NCBI RefSeq assembly: GCF_014109805.1
Contig: NZ_CP059400.1
Coordinates: 2,016,001 to 2,080,000, forward strand
From: Legionella sp. PC1000
GTDB taxonomy: Bacteria; Pseudomonadota; Gammaproteobacteria; Legionellales; Legionellaceae
Reading direction: 5' to 3'
Length of the DNA: 64,000 nucleotides
Below the pieces are notes generated by a model that made no database searches, was not told the origin of the DNA, and saw only the letters and a list, made by a program, of their open reading frames with translations. Made by a program: the position numbers and the translations under genes. Below are positions 48,917 through 57,060 of this stretch, in pieces; the first letter of the stretch is position 1; each line of letters opens with the position of its first letter.

Positions 48917-49132
48917 TAATGCAAATCCAATACCCTATATTATTCAGATTTTAAGGGGATAACTCAGAATTAACATTTGTGGTGGTTAAGTATTTATCCG
49001 CGATCCGCTGGATGCGTGCATGAAGCAGGGCAAGTAGACAAAAATAGATGTGCTTACTCCGTATGTTCTTCTCCGTCTTGTCATTGCTAAAAAAATCTGG
49101 ATAATCGCTAATTATTTTGATGAGTAGAAGTA

Positions 49133-49510
49133 ATGAATACTGAAAAATTATTTTCCTATGGCACGTTACGTTATGATGCAGTGCAGCTGAGTAATTTTGG
49201 ACGAAAATTACATGGAACAGCAGATGTTCTTCCCGGATTCGGCATGTCTAAAATAAAAATTAAAGATGTGGATGTGATTGCTACAAGCGGTGAAGAGGAA
49301 CACCCCATTATTACATATACTGGAAAATTTACAGACAGCATAGAAGGGATGGTATTTGATGTGAGTATCGAAGAGTTAAAGAAAGCAGATTCTTACGAGG
49401 TTGAAGATTATAAACGAGTCAAAGTAAAGTTAGCTTCAGGTGTATTTGCCTGGGTATATGTTCATGCTGAAAGCGTAGAAATCATTGAGGGTTCATTAAG
49501 CCTCAATTAA
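49133..49510 (+). CDS. Gamma-glutamylcyclotransferase (GGCT/AIG2-like) family protein
   Basis: A 125-residue protein. The N-terminal LFSYGTLRYDAVQ is the YGTLR motif of the GGCT fold. The catalytic glutamate is likely in the SIEGMVFDVSIEEL region, followed by DSYEVEDYKRVKV. Members act on gamma-glutamyl amines or on oxoproline formation; the substrate is unknown. Its stop codon lies in the loop of a strong terminator. Confidence 0.85.
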   Translation: MNTEKLFSYGTLRYDAVQLSNFGRKLHGTADVLPGFGMSKIKIKDVDVIATSGEEEHPIITYTGKFTDSIEGMVFDVSIEELKKADSYEVEDYKRVKVKLASGVFAWVYVHAESVEIIEGSLSLN

Positions 49511-49530
49511 GGCTTAATGAACCCTTTTTT
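49489..49530. terminator. Strong bidirectional terminator between convergent genes
   Basis: A perfect 15-bp stem, GGGTTCATTAAGCCT with AGGCTTAATGAACCC, a 6-nt loop CAATTA, and TTTTTT after it. The left arm is coding sequence of the GGCT-like gene and its TAA stop lies at the loop (49508-49510). The MFS gene on the other strand ends at 49529, so the hairpin can serve both. Confidence 0.92.
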
Positions 49531-50821
49531 AATGAACTGCACGATGTTCATCTTTAACCCACCTCATCAAAAATGCACCGATGATTTGGTATAAAGGTAA
49601 AACAGCCAAGCCAATATGATAACTAAATAGAGAAAAATCGTGAGAGACATCTACATTACTAAATGTATCGAGAAGTTTCCCTATTGCAGGTTCAGTAATT
49701 GCATCCAGGAAGGCGTCACTTGCATTGATTAAAGAGGTTACTGTACCAGCCAGATATAATGGATTGGATTCTTTCCCGATTACAAAAACTATTGGAAATG
49801 CTCCCAAACTAAAACCAAATAGAAAAAGTAATACGCTCAATAGCCAAATGGGCATGGGGTGGGCATAAATGACCAAACTAATAGATAAAGCAGAAATTAT
49901 TGTGCTGTAAAATATAAACGCACAGCGATTTTGTATGCGATTAATAAATAAAGCAAATACGGGGCATGCAATTGCCAGTCCCACAAATACTAAAGAAATA
50001 AGAGATGGGGCAACTAATTTATCTAAATGATACGCTTTTTGTAAAAAGGGATTCCCCCATAAACCACAAAAAATAACTATGGGAGAAAATGCCAAACCAC
50101 TATATCCTGTTAACAACCAGTTTTGTTTATTTTTTACAATTAATAAAATATCTTGCCATAAATGTGGGTTTTTAGAAGCATGCCGAGTATTGGATTCTAA
50201 AGACTCAATGGAGAAAGAAGGTTTGTCTTTAACAATAAAAAAGAACAAGAAGGCCAGTATGATACCCATCCAGGCCATATAAACTAAACTGGTCCTCCAT
50301 CCTACCTGACTAATCAACCATGCGAGCGGCATTTGTCCAAAAATTGCTCCGACCATTGCGGCCGTAACAAGTAATGAGGTTAGTAATGCATAATGTTTTT
50401 TGGGAAACCATACTGCCGCTAATTTGAAATAGGCGATGGAAGCAAAAGAAACGCCAACCCCGGTCAAGGTACGCCCCCAAATAGCGGTGTTTAATTCCTG
50501 AGCCTGAGAAAAAATATAAATTCCAAAGGCACAACAAAAAATTGCTCCTGTGGTAACCCATCGTGTGCCGTAGCGATCGAGAACGATTCCTACAAATAAA
50601 GGTACGATGAGATAAGTCCAGAAATAAGCTCCGGATAAAACACCAAGACCTAATCCCTGTAGATTAAATGTATCCATCAATTGTTGAGGCATTACACTTG
50701 GAAAATTTTGGAGGATGTACTTATAAAATAAAAATGCAGCGCATAAACTAATGATAAAAAGAGCGCGGTAGGTTATTGTTTTTTGTTGCTGCGATGCGTC
50801 TGCATCAAGTGCATTTCCCAT
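49529..50821 (-). CDS. MFS transporter, Pht (phagosomal transporter)-like, probable amino acid importer
   Basis: A 430-residue 12-helix carrier. The N-terminal FLFYKYILQNFPSVMPQQLM and VLDRYGTRWVTTGAI after helix 2 match the Legionella Pht/Francisella Fpt branch, which imports amino acids or nucleosides; from the literature, L. pneumophila PhtA handles threonine and PhtJ valine. GAGGAG lies 7 bases before the ATG at 50821, preferred over 50836. A leader frame with seven consecutive valine codons upstream suggests a branched-chain amino acid, most likely valine, as substrate. That assignment is inference. Confidence 0.85.
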   Translation of the reverse strand: MGNALDADASQQQKTITYRALFIISLCAAFLFYKYILQNFPSVMPQQLMDTFNLQGLGLGVLSGAYFWTYLIVPLFVGIVLDRYGTRWVTTGAIFCCAFGIYIFSQAQELNTAIWGRTLTGVGVSFASIAYFKLAAVWFPKKHYALLTSLLVTAAMVGAIFGQMPLAWLISQVGWRTSLVYMAWMGIILAFLFFFIVKDKPSFSIESLESNTRHASKNPHLWQDILLIVKNKQNWLLTGYSGLAFSPIVIFCGLWGNPFLQKAYHLDKLVAPSLISLVFVGLAIACPVFALFINRIQNRCAFIFYSTIISALSISLVIYAHPMPIWLLSVLLFLFGFSLGAFPIVFVIGKESNPLYLAGTVTSLINASDAFLDAITEPAIGKLLDTFSNVDVSHDFSLFSYHIGLAVLPLYQIIGAFLMRWVKDEHRAVH

Positions 50822-50827
50822 GGTGAA

Positions 50828-50920
50828 TCTCCTCAATATTGTTAAATCGTATCACTTGATTATTCGGCCTTCTCCCTAGAGAAGCTGAACAATCAAAGAC
50901 GCGACTCTAGGGCGAGGAGA
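50828..50920 (-). promoter_or_regulatory. Putative attenuator: Shine-Dalgarno sequestering structure
   Basis: In the RNA, UCUCCUC right after the valine codons (50914-50920) is a perfect 7-nt complement of GAGGAGA containing the carrier's Shine-Dalgarno (50828-50834). An 8-bp stem, CCCUAGAG with CUCUAGGG (50905-50912 and 50874-50881), is nested between them and includes the leader stop codon. A small CTTCTC/GAGAAG hairpin overlaps one arm. No U-run follows, so translational control fits better than a terminator. Structure read by eye only. Confidence 0.55.
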
Positions 50921-51023
50921 GGAACACCACGACCACCACTACAACTGAAACGATAGAAACAATAGCACGCACCAACCCAGCAGAGCTGCTTAAAAAAATT
51001 GGATGTCTCGAGTTATTGTTCAT
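50907..51023 (-). CDS. Valine-rich leader peptide upstream of the MFS carrier
   Basis: A 38-codon frame starting ATG at 51023 and ending TAG at 50907. The C-terminal part reads RAIVSIVSVVVVVVVFLSSP, with seven consecutive valine codons using all kinds except none favoured (GTT, GTA, GTG, GTC all occur). The style matches the ilvB leader IvbL of E. coli. A promoter (51063-51092) is positioned to give an RNA starting about 33 bases before this ATG. A Shine-Dalgarno site is not obvious, so the exact start could differ. It lies 86 bases before the MFS ATG. Confidence 0.7.
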   Translation of the reverse strand: MNNNSRHPIFLSSSAGLVRAIVSIVSVVVVVVVFLSSP

Positions 51024-51062
51024 ATATATTGCAGAGTGAGAGATAAATTGTTAATTATCCTG

Positions 51063-51092
51063 ATGATACCAATTAGTATTAATTCGTGTCAA
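51063..51092 (-). promoter_or_regulatory. Promoter of the leader and MFS transcript
   Basis: On the minus strand, TTGACA (51092-51087) is followed after 18 bases by TATCAT (51068-51063), which matches consensus at 11 of 12 positions. Transcription would start near 51056, giving a 5' leader of about 235 nt before the MFS start codon. Confidence 0.75.
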
Positions 51093-51234
51093 ATAAATTA
51101 TCAAAAAAGAAGGGAGTAACCACTGACAAAGTAAGAATGTATTGGTTGATTGAGATTACAACATAAGAATAAATGAATGGTATCCGAGACATCAATGCCT
51201 CGGATTAATCTGAACATGGTGGACTCAACTGGGA

Positions 51235-52911
51235 TTACTTTTTATATTTTAACTTTGAATCTTCTTCTGGCACTGGAATATCAGGCATTAGCATTCTGAA
51301 TTTGTTGAACCAACTATATCTTCTCTCTGGAGCCATAATTTCACCAGGTCTGACTTCATTGATTAGTTCTTCTAATGCACCTTTTCTCTCCGGTGGAACT
51401 ACTGCCTCAAGTTCATGACGCGCGTTGAGAATATCTTGTGGACGTGGAGCCGGAGCCTGAGATGGTACTAAACGCTCTAACATGAGTGAATAACTGCTTT
51501 TGGGTTGTGGTTTTGGCGTCATGCTAAAGGGTGTTTTTTCTGGCAGAAGTTGCAATTTAGTTGTTTGAACTTGATCTATGCGATTCAGCAACGCTTGTGC
51601 ACGACTTTGGCAAGAGTGTGTTCGTTCTCTAATTGATTCTACATCACGTTTCATTTGATCGTTGTAGAAAAAGTTAACGGTACAAATATTAGATCGCGAC
51701 TGCTCATAGTTTAGCTTTGCTTGCAACCAGTCATCTTCACTTAATTGGCGTTCAGGAGTTATATCTTCCGAAAAATAGGCATATGAATCTCCATACCGTC
51801 GAAAACGAGACATATGACGCGGATCTATAATGTGTTCCGCCTCACTGAAATCGTAAACCTGCCTCCCCTCTGGGTTAAGAAGAATTTTTTCATTTCTCAA
51901 AACTTGCAGCGCTTGGGAAAAGCCGCGTTCTTGTAATCTTAAAGCTTCTATTTCACGTGCATGGTATGTGGGTGATTCATGTATCTGTTCCGGTTCATTT
52001 AATCGAACCCTGACCCGCTCAAGTAATTGTTGGAATAATTGTTCAGAAGTCTGAGGAGGCTGCTGGAGTTGAGTTTGATGAAAGGAAAGCCGATCTTCCA
52101 ACATGCGAATTCTTCTATCAATACGTTCTTTAGTCAGCTGTACTTCTGTGGTATCACGTGAAGTGGGAGGAATTAGTGCTGTTTGCTGTACTCTAAGAGC
52201 GGCAAGTTGTGTTGTCAAGCTTGCTATTTGTTGATTTGCATGGGCAACATAGTGAGTCATTGGCTGATTATTGAATAGAGGTACTAGCAGATAGGCGTTA
52301 AGCTGATCCAGATCGTCCGTGAGATAAGCATGATTTTCTTCCATTAACAACACTTCTTCTTCAAGGGCTTCTAACTCTGCTTCTACTTCAAGTAAGTCTT
52401 CTTCTAATTTTCTTAGCTCTTTATCAAGCTCTTGAATCTTATTGGCACGTATGTTGGCGTCAACCATATTCGTAGCAATGGAGTTGTTGCCTTTTTTCCC
52501 TTCGGCTCTTGCTTCCTTAAGCTTTTGATCGATTTGTTGTTGTGTTTGTTCGCTCACATGTTCTGTTTGTGCTTTACTCTTAGCAATTAATGACATAAGA
52601 AGGAAAAGTAAACTTTGCTGACGGAGCAGTTCTTCTGCATTTTTTTCCCTGATAAATTGAATTTGTGCCTCTTCTTTCATGATTTCTTGAGCGATCATAT
52701 TTATGGTTTCGTTACCGCCAGCTGTTTTAAGAAATTCAAGTACCTGGGCGGCATCTTTTAGTCCAAAACGAGCAAGAAATTGAGCTGCTAAAGAAGAAGT
52801 TGTTTCTGTAGTGGACCTATTGCCTTTTTCTATGTTTGCAAACCATTGTTCAAGCTGGCTTGAAGTCAACGCCATTGGGGAAGATTGAGTGGGTGAGGAT
52901 GTAGTTGCCAC
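51235..52911 (-). CDS. Hypothetical coiled-coil protein, candidate Dot/Icm effector
   Basis: A 558-residue cytosolic protein with no signal peptide. After a Ser/Thr-rich start there is a long coiled coil (about 155-195, rich in Glu and Leu, e.g. ELRKLEEDLLEVEAELEALE) and further helical stretches to about 350. A proline-rich section follows (about 465-500). The end, IPVPEEDSKLKYKK, is acidic then basic. No domain recognised. Size, coiled coils and isolation resemble Legionella effectors, but the secretion signal is only moderate. The start is GTG with GGAG 7 bases before. The 5' side has a long AT-rich spacer. Confidence 0.62.
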   Translation of the reverse strand: MATTSSPTQSSPMALTSSQLEQWFANIEKGNRSTTETTSSLAAQFLARFGLKDAAQVLEFLKTAGGNETINMIAQEIMKEEAQIQFIREKNAEELLRQQSLLFLLMSLIAKSKAQTEHVSEQTQQQIDQKLKEARAEGKKGNNSIATNMVDANIRANKIQELDKELRKLEEDLLEVEAELEALEEEVLLMEENHAYLTDDLDQLNAYLLVPLFNNQPMTHYVAHANQQIASLTTQLAALRVQQTALIPPTSRDTTEVQLTKERIDRRIRMLEDRLSFHQTQLQQPPQTSEQLFQQLLERVRVRLNEPEQIHESPTYHAREIEALRLQERGFSQALQVLRNEKILLNPEGRQVYDFSEAEHIIDPRHMSRFRRYGDSYAYFSEDITPERQLSEDDWLQAKLNYEQSRSNICTVNFFYNDQMKRDVESIRERTHSCQSRAQALLNRIDQVQTTKLQLLPEKTPFSMTPKPQPKSSYSLMLERLVPSQAPAPRPQDILNARHELEAVVPPERKGALEELINEVRPGEIMAPERRYSWFNKFRMLMPDIPVPEEDSKLKYKK

Positions 52912-53024
52912 GAGGAACTCCAGTATATAAGCCTGTTCAAATTATAAACTTTTTTGAACTTAAAGTAAAGCACTTGCTTTAGTAATAACCAGAGAAATCA
53001 AGATGTTAATTTATTGATACATAA

Positions 53025-54359
53025 TTAGCGAAAGCTGGTTGCATTTTCCAGCGATTTTTCTATATCCCTTTGAAAAAGAAGTTTCTTCCATAAAATAGAT
53101 AAGAGAGTAATAAACACCAAACACCCAATAATTAATGAATCATACTGAAGTAGTGATCCATATTTTAATGAAGCAGGGGGGGTAAAACTTACTGTAAGCG
53201 AAATGATGATCCCAATAAAACCCATAATAGAAAATAAAATAATGAACTTATAAAACTGCTTTTTTTCTTTCCATGCTAAACGTATTGCCCCTGCAAACAG
53301 GAGTCCATACATAAATAAATACATTTGTGTGGCCAGAGTAATCATGAACCAATAGGAGGTATTAATACTGGGAAATAGCAAAAAAAAAGTACTAATAAGG
53401 GATACACCACATGCTTGCATAACCAGGAATTTAGTAGAAGATTGATTTGTTGAGTTATCGAGTTCATTGCTCGCAAATAAAAGACCTTTAAGGGGCGCAA
53501 TAAGCCAGTTATTCGCGCAACCAATACACCCGAGAACGATTAAGAAATTGACAACCAAACTCAGTTTTGCAAATTGGATTTGGGTAAAAAAAACTTGAAA
53601 TAACTCAGGTATGCCGCTAATAAAATTCAGTTGCTGCGGGGAAAGCAATAACGCTAAAGTTAATGAGCCAAAAAGCATTGTAACAAAAATAATAATCACC
53701 GAGATTGCAATGGCTTTAGGCAAAGCACCGGGTTTGCAATCTTGAGCATGAACACAAGCAATTTCAATACCGCAAAAAGAAAGAATGATTGCGGTTAAAG
53801 AAGCCCATGAATCTTGATGAGAAGGTGTGATAAGTTTTAGGGATTGAGGATGGTAAATGATCCAAATAAGTCCTATACCCAAAATTAAAAGGAATGGAAG
53901 TAAAAGTCCAACTATGGAGCAAAAAACTGTTAATCGATTGGATAAATGAAGTCCTTTTATGTTAATCCAAGTTAAGCACCAAATAAGAAGATTGATCATA
54001 ATAAAAAGAAGCGTTTTATTTCCAATAAGACTGGGGTCAATGCAAAACAAAAATGTCCCTGCTATAAAGCTGAAAAATGTAGGGTAAATAAGAATGTTTT
54101 GCATCCATTGAAACCAAATGGCGATAAAGCCCGGTTTTCTGCCCAGACTATTTTTTACCCACCCATAAATTCCTTCATGAGACTTAGAGGAAAACCATCC
54201 TGAAACAATGGCACTGGGTAATAAAAAGAAAAAAAATGCCAGACCAAAATACCAAAAAATTTCTGTGCCAACTAATGCTGCAGCAGGCAAATTACGAATG
54301 CTGTCTACTGAGCCGACAGTCATTAGGGTCAAACTAAAAATGGTCAGCTTTTTATTCAT
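53025..54359 (-). CDS. APC family transporter, glutamate:GABA antiporter-like
   Basis: A 444-residue carrier with about 12 helices. LTLMTVGSVDSIRNLPAAAL at helix 1 and SFCGIEIACVHAQDCKPGAL in the helix 6 region (with the conserved glutamate) place it in the GadC-like branch of APC carriers. Its ATG shares one base with the TAA stop of the DDAH gene (TAATG), so the two are translationally coupled. It may move the substrate or product of DDAH, e.g. methylarginine or citrulline; that is inference. Confidence 0.83.
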   Translation of the reverse strand: MNKKLTIFSLTLMTVGSVDSIRNLPAAALVGTEIFWYFGLAFFFFLLPSAIVSGWFSSKSHEGIYGWVKNSLGRKPGFIAIWFQWMQNILIYPTFFSFIAGTFLFCIDPSLIGNKTLLFIMINLLIWCLTWINIKGLHLSNRLTVFCSIVGLLLPFLLILGIGLIWIIYHPQSLKLITPSHQDSWASLTAIILSFCGIEIACVHAQDCKPGALPKAIAISVIIIFVTMLFGSLTLALLLSPQQLNFISGIPELFQVFFTQIQFAKLSLVVNFLIVLGCIGCANNWLIAPLKGLLFASNELDNSTNQSSTKFLVMQACGVSLISTFFLLFPSINTSYWFMITLATQMYLFMYGLLFAGAIRLAWKEKKQFYKFIILFSIMGFIGIIISLTVSFTPPASLKYGSLLQYDSLIIGCLVFITLLSILWKKLLFQRDIEKSLENATSFR

Positions 54360-55126
54360 TAGAATCTCAATGATAAACAGCTTAAACCACCATCAATTTT
54401 ACGAAACTCACTCACATCTACGAGGCTAATTTGAAAACCTGAACTCCGAACCATTTCTATGGATCGAGGGAAACCTTGAGGCATAATGACGCTGTTATTA
54501 ACTCTAATGCAATTGGCTGCATAAGCTTCACTTTCCTCAACAATTAATTGTTCATATGAGGTAAAAGCAGAATGATTCACTAATTCACCATGGACCAGCA
54601 AGCATCCATTACCCAGATAGGAAATTCCTGTTTTTAAATGCAGAAATTTTTTAAGTTCTACGAATGTACTTTTATAGCCATACTGAGTCAACAAGGCAGA
54701 CAGTTGACTTGCCCCCTCTCTGTTGGTACGTTGTGAAATACCTATATAAAAATGATCTTCAACTTGCAAGACATCTCCTGCTTCCAATGTTCCAGGAGCT
54801 TCTATGATATGGATTCGTTCTTTATAAAAGGTTTGGATACATGGTTCAATTAGATTAACCTCTCCTTGTCTTGATAGGGCTCCAGGGCGCGTAAGCAGTG
54901 CGAATCGATCTGTAAGAAGTGCAGCATCTTCAACAAAACATGAATCAGGGAACGTATCTGCTGCAGGTAAAACAGTTACTTCTAGACCACACTGGATCAA
55001 TGTATTAATGTAATGTTGATGTTGGTTCAGAGCTTTTGAATAGTCAGGTTGACCTAACTCCGTTGTAGAGGTTAGCCCATGAATCAAATTAGGTGATGGT
55101 TTTCGCACTATTGCTTGTTGAAACAT
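54359..55126 (-). CDS. Dimethylarginine dimethylaminohydrolase family protein
   Basis: A 255-residue amidinotransferase-fold hydrolase. Visible are DSCFVEDAALL and RPGALSRQGEV for substrate binding, LKTGISYLGNGCLLV with the active-site His region, and the C-terminal nucleophile Cys in DGGLSCLSLRF. The family turns N-omega-methylated arginine into citrulline plus methylamines. AAGGGA lies 8 bases before the ATG at 55126, preferred over 55177, and the length equals bacterial DDAH (about 254). It is coupled to the permease gene. Confidence 0.88.
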   Translation of the reverse strand: MFQQAIVRKPSPNLIHGLTSTTELGQPDYSKALNQHQHYINTLIQCGLEVTVLPAADTFPDSCFVEDAALLTDRFALLTRPGALSRQGEVNLIEPCIQTFYKERIHIIEAPGTLEAGDVLQVEDHFYIGISQRTNREGASQLSALLTQYGYKSTFVELKKFLHLKTGISYLGNGCLLVHGELVNHSAFTSYEQLIVEESEAYAANCIRVNNSVIMPQGFPRSIEMVRSSGFQISLVDVSEFRKIDGGLSCLSLRF

Positions 55127-55298
55127 AATAATTCCCTTTAATAAAAAATAGAGAGCACTGCATTTGGATAGTCCCAAATCTTATCAATCAAATCAAGAAA
55201 TATGTCTGTTTTTTAAGTCGAATGATATTTTGATTGAAGGGCGCTACACTCTGCTTCAACCTACATCGATTCTATTCATTCCTTAGCCAGAACTCGTT

Positions 55299-56291
55299 TT
55301 AGAGCGTAATAACTGCTGCTCCAGTAAACCGTCCGTGACGTAGATCTGCAAGTGCTTGATTCACTTCAGCTAATGGATACGTATGAACTTCCGTTTTAAC
55401 GGGGATTTTCGGAGCTAATGACAAAAACTCTTCGCCATCCTTTCTGGTAAGGTTCGCGACAGAACATAGAGTTCGCTCCCCCCAAAGAATACTATAAGGA
55501 AAACTAGGGATGTCGCTCATATGGATTCCAGCGCAGACTACGACTCCACCTTTGATTGTGTTACGAAGAGCAAGAGGAACAAGAGCCCCTACAGGAGCAA
55601 AAATGATTGCGGCATCCAGTAAATTTGGCGAGGGCTTATCTGAGTCACCTGCCCAAGTTGCACCTAATTTGTAAGCAAATTCCTGGGCTTGTCTGTCTCC
55701 TGGACTGGTAAAGGCATATATCTTTCGATCTTGTTTTTGTGCTACCTGAATAAGAATATGAGCTGCTGCGCCAAAACCATATAATCCCAAATGTTTGGCC
55801 TTGTTTGTTTTCATTAAAGCGCGATACCCAATTAATCCAGCACAGAAAAGAGGGGCGGCTTGATCGTCGGAATAACCATCGGGTATAGGAAAACAAAATT
55901 GGTGGTTTGCCACACAATATTCTGCAAATCCGCCATCAATTTGATAACCCGTAAAACGAGCCTCATCACATAAGTTTTCACGTCCTGATAAACAAAATGC
56001 ACATTTTTGACAACTTCCACCTAACCAGGGAACTCCGATTCGCTGTCCAATTGCAAACTGACTGACTGAAGCACCAACTTTTTCAATGATGCCTACGATT
56101 TGATGACCGGGAATAAGAGGTAGTTTGGGATTATTTAGTTCTCCATCGACAACGTGAAGATCCGTTCGACAAATACCGCAGGTTCGCACTTTAATGAGCA
56201 CTTCATTTTCTTTGGGTTCAGGTTTTTTTACTTCCTTATAGATTAAATTTTGTCCTGATTTTTCCATAACCATAGCATGCATCATAATCAT
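55299..56291 (-). CDS. Zinc-dependent alcohol dehydrogenase
   Basis: A 330-residue medium-chain dehydrogenase. Catalytic zinc ligands are in RTCGICRTDLHVVDGE and IPGHQIVGII. The structural zinc cysteines are in GSCQKCAFCLSGRENLC. The nucleotide fold is weaker than usual: GLYGFGAAAHILIQVAQ. It looks like the AdhA group that oxidises or reduces simple alcohols and aldehydes with NAD(P). AAGGAAGAG precedes the ATG; in-frame ATGs at 56285 and 56282 are alternatives. Confidence 0.9.
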   Translation of the reverse strand: MIMMHAMVMEKSGQNLIYKEVKKPEPKENEVLIKVRTCGICRTDLHVVDGELNNPKLPLIPGHQIVGIIEKVGASVSQFAIGQRIGVPWLGGSCQKCAFCLSGRENLCDEARFTGYQIDGGFAEYCVANHQFCFPIPDGYSDDQAAPLFCAGLIGYRALMKTNKAKHLGLYGFGAAAHILIQVAQKQDRKIYAFTSPGDRQAQEFAYKLGATWAGDSDKPSPNLLDAAIIFAPVGALVPLALRNTIKGGVVVCAGIHMSDIPSFPYSILWGERTLCSVANLTRKDGEEFLSLAPKIPVKTEVHTYPLAEVNQALADLRHGRFTGAAVITL

Positions 56292-56370
56292 CTCTTCCTT
56301 AAATCATTTTGAACAATAAAATAAAATTATATTGATTATAATGTAGACTAAATATTGGAAATGATTTGAC

Positions 56371-56376
56371 TTGACA
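56371..56376 (+). promoter_or_regulatory. -35 hexamer upstream of hsp20
   Basis: A consensus TTGACA lies 84 bases before the hsp20 ATG. The -10 is unclear: AACTAT at 18 bases or TATACG at 21 bases. No sigma32 CCCCAT-type -10 is seen. Confidence 0.35.
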
Positions 56377-56459
56377 ATTTACTTTTGTATATCAAACTAT
56401 ACGTTGGTGTATTTTCAAATTTTATTAATGGATAAAAATTACATTCGACGGAGCATACC

Positions 56460-56954
56460 ATGAATACGCTACTAAAATGGAAAAAAGGAAGCCCTTTTTT
56501 AATCGAAAATCCCCATAATCCTTTTTTAAATCTTCAACAGGAAATTGATAAAGCATTTCATGATTTTTATGATGTGTTTGCGTCAAATAAGAATTTATCA
56601 CAATTTGAGAGTCTGAATCTTATGCCGTCAATGGATGTTGTTGAGGATAAGGATCATTTTACCATTCAAATGGAAATGCCCGGTATGGATGAAAAAGACA
56701 TAAAAGTGTCTTTTAGCGGGAATGTACTTACGATTACAGGTGAAAAATCTACTTCTAAAAAAAATGAAAATAAAAAATATATTTCTCGAGAAATTGGTTA
56801 TGGTAAATATGAACGCTCGGTCTCATTACCTTCTACAGTAGATATTGATAAGACTAAGGCTACTTTCAAAAAAGGAATGCTTTGGATTGATCTGCCTAAA
56901 AAAGCAGAAGCTAAGGGAAAATCTCGAGACATAAAAATCGAACATATAAAATAA
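56460..56954 (+). CDS. Small heat shock protein, Hsp20/alpha-crystallin family
   Basis: A 164-residue chaperone. The alpha-crystallin domain spans about 55-150, with NLMPSMDVVEDKDHFTIQME, MPGMDEKDIKVSFSGNVLTI and the closing KATFKKGMLWIDLPK. It binds unfolding proteins without ATP. The size fits the stress-induced GspA known from L. pneumophila, an identity I cannot confirm. A hairpin follows the stop. Confidence 0.93.
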   Translation: MNTLLKWKKGSPFLIENPHNPFLNLQQEIDKAFHDFYDVFASNKNLSQFESLNLMPSMDVVEDKDHFTIQMEMPGMDEKDIKVSFSGNVLTITGEKSTSKKNENKKYISREIGYGKYERSVSLPSTVDIDKTKATFKKGMLWIDLPKKAEAKGKSRDIKIEHIK

Positions 56955-56965
56955 ATCTGTAAATT

Positions 56966-56990
56966 GTGCCTCAAGCCAAATATGAGGCAC
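56966..56990 (+). terminator. Hairpin after hsp20
   Basis: GTGCCTCA and TGAGGCAC form an 8-bp stem with a 9-nt loop, followed by GCTCCTTTCATTT. The U-run is poor, so termination would be moderate. Confidence 0.45.
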
Positions 56991-57060
56991 GCTCCTTTCA
57001 TTTAAATGCAATAATTTTTTTAAATTGTTGCATCAACTTTTACATAGTGCAGGCAAACAG

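Noticed and set aside
50867..50890. CTTCTC/GAGAAG hairpin as an intrinsic terminator before the MFS gene
   Set aside because: No U-run follows on the minus strand; a translational mechanism fits better.
50904..51049. Threonine-rich reading on the plus strand through the leader region, like a thr leader peptide
   Set aside because: The plus-strand frame has no start codon after the TAG at its head and no plus-strand gene follows; the minus-strand frame has a start, a promoter and a gene to regulate.
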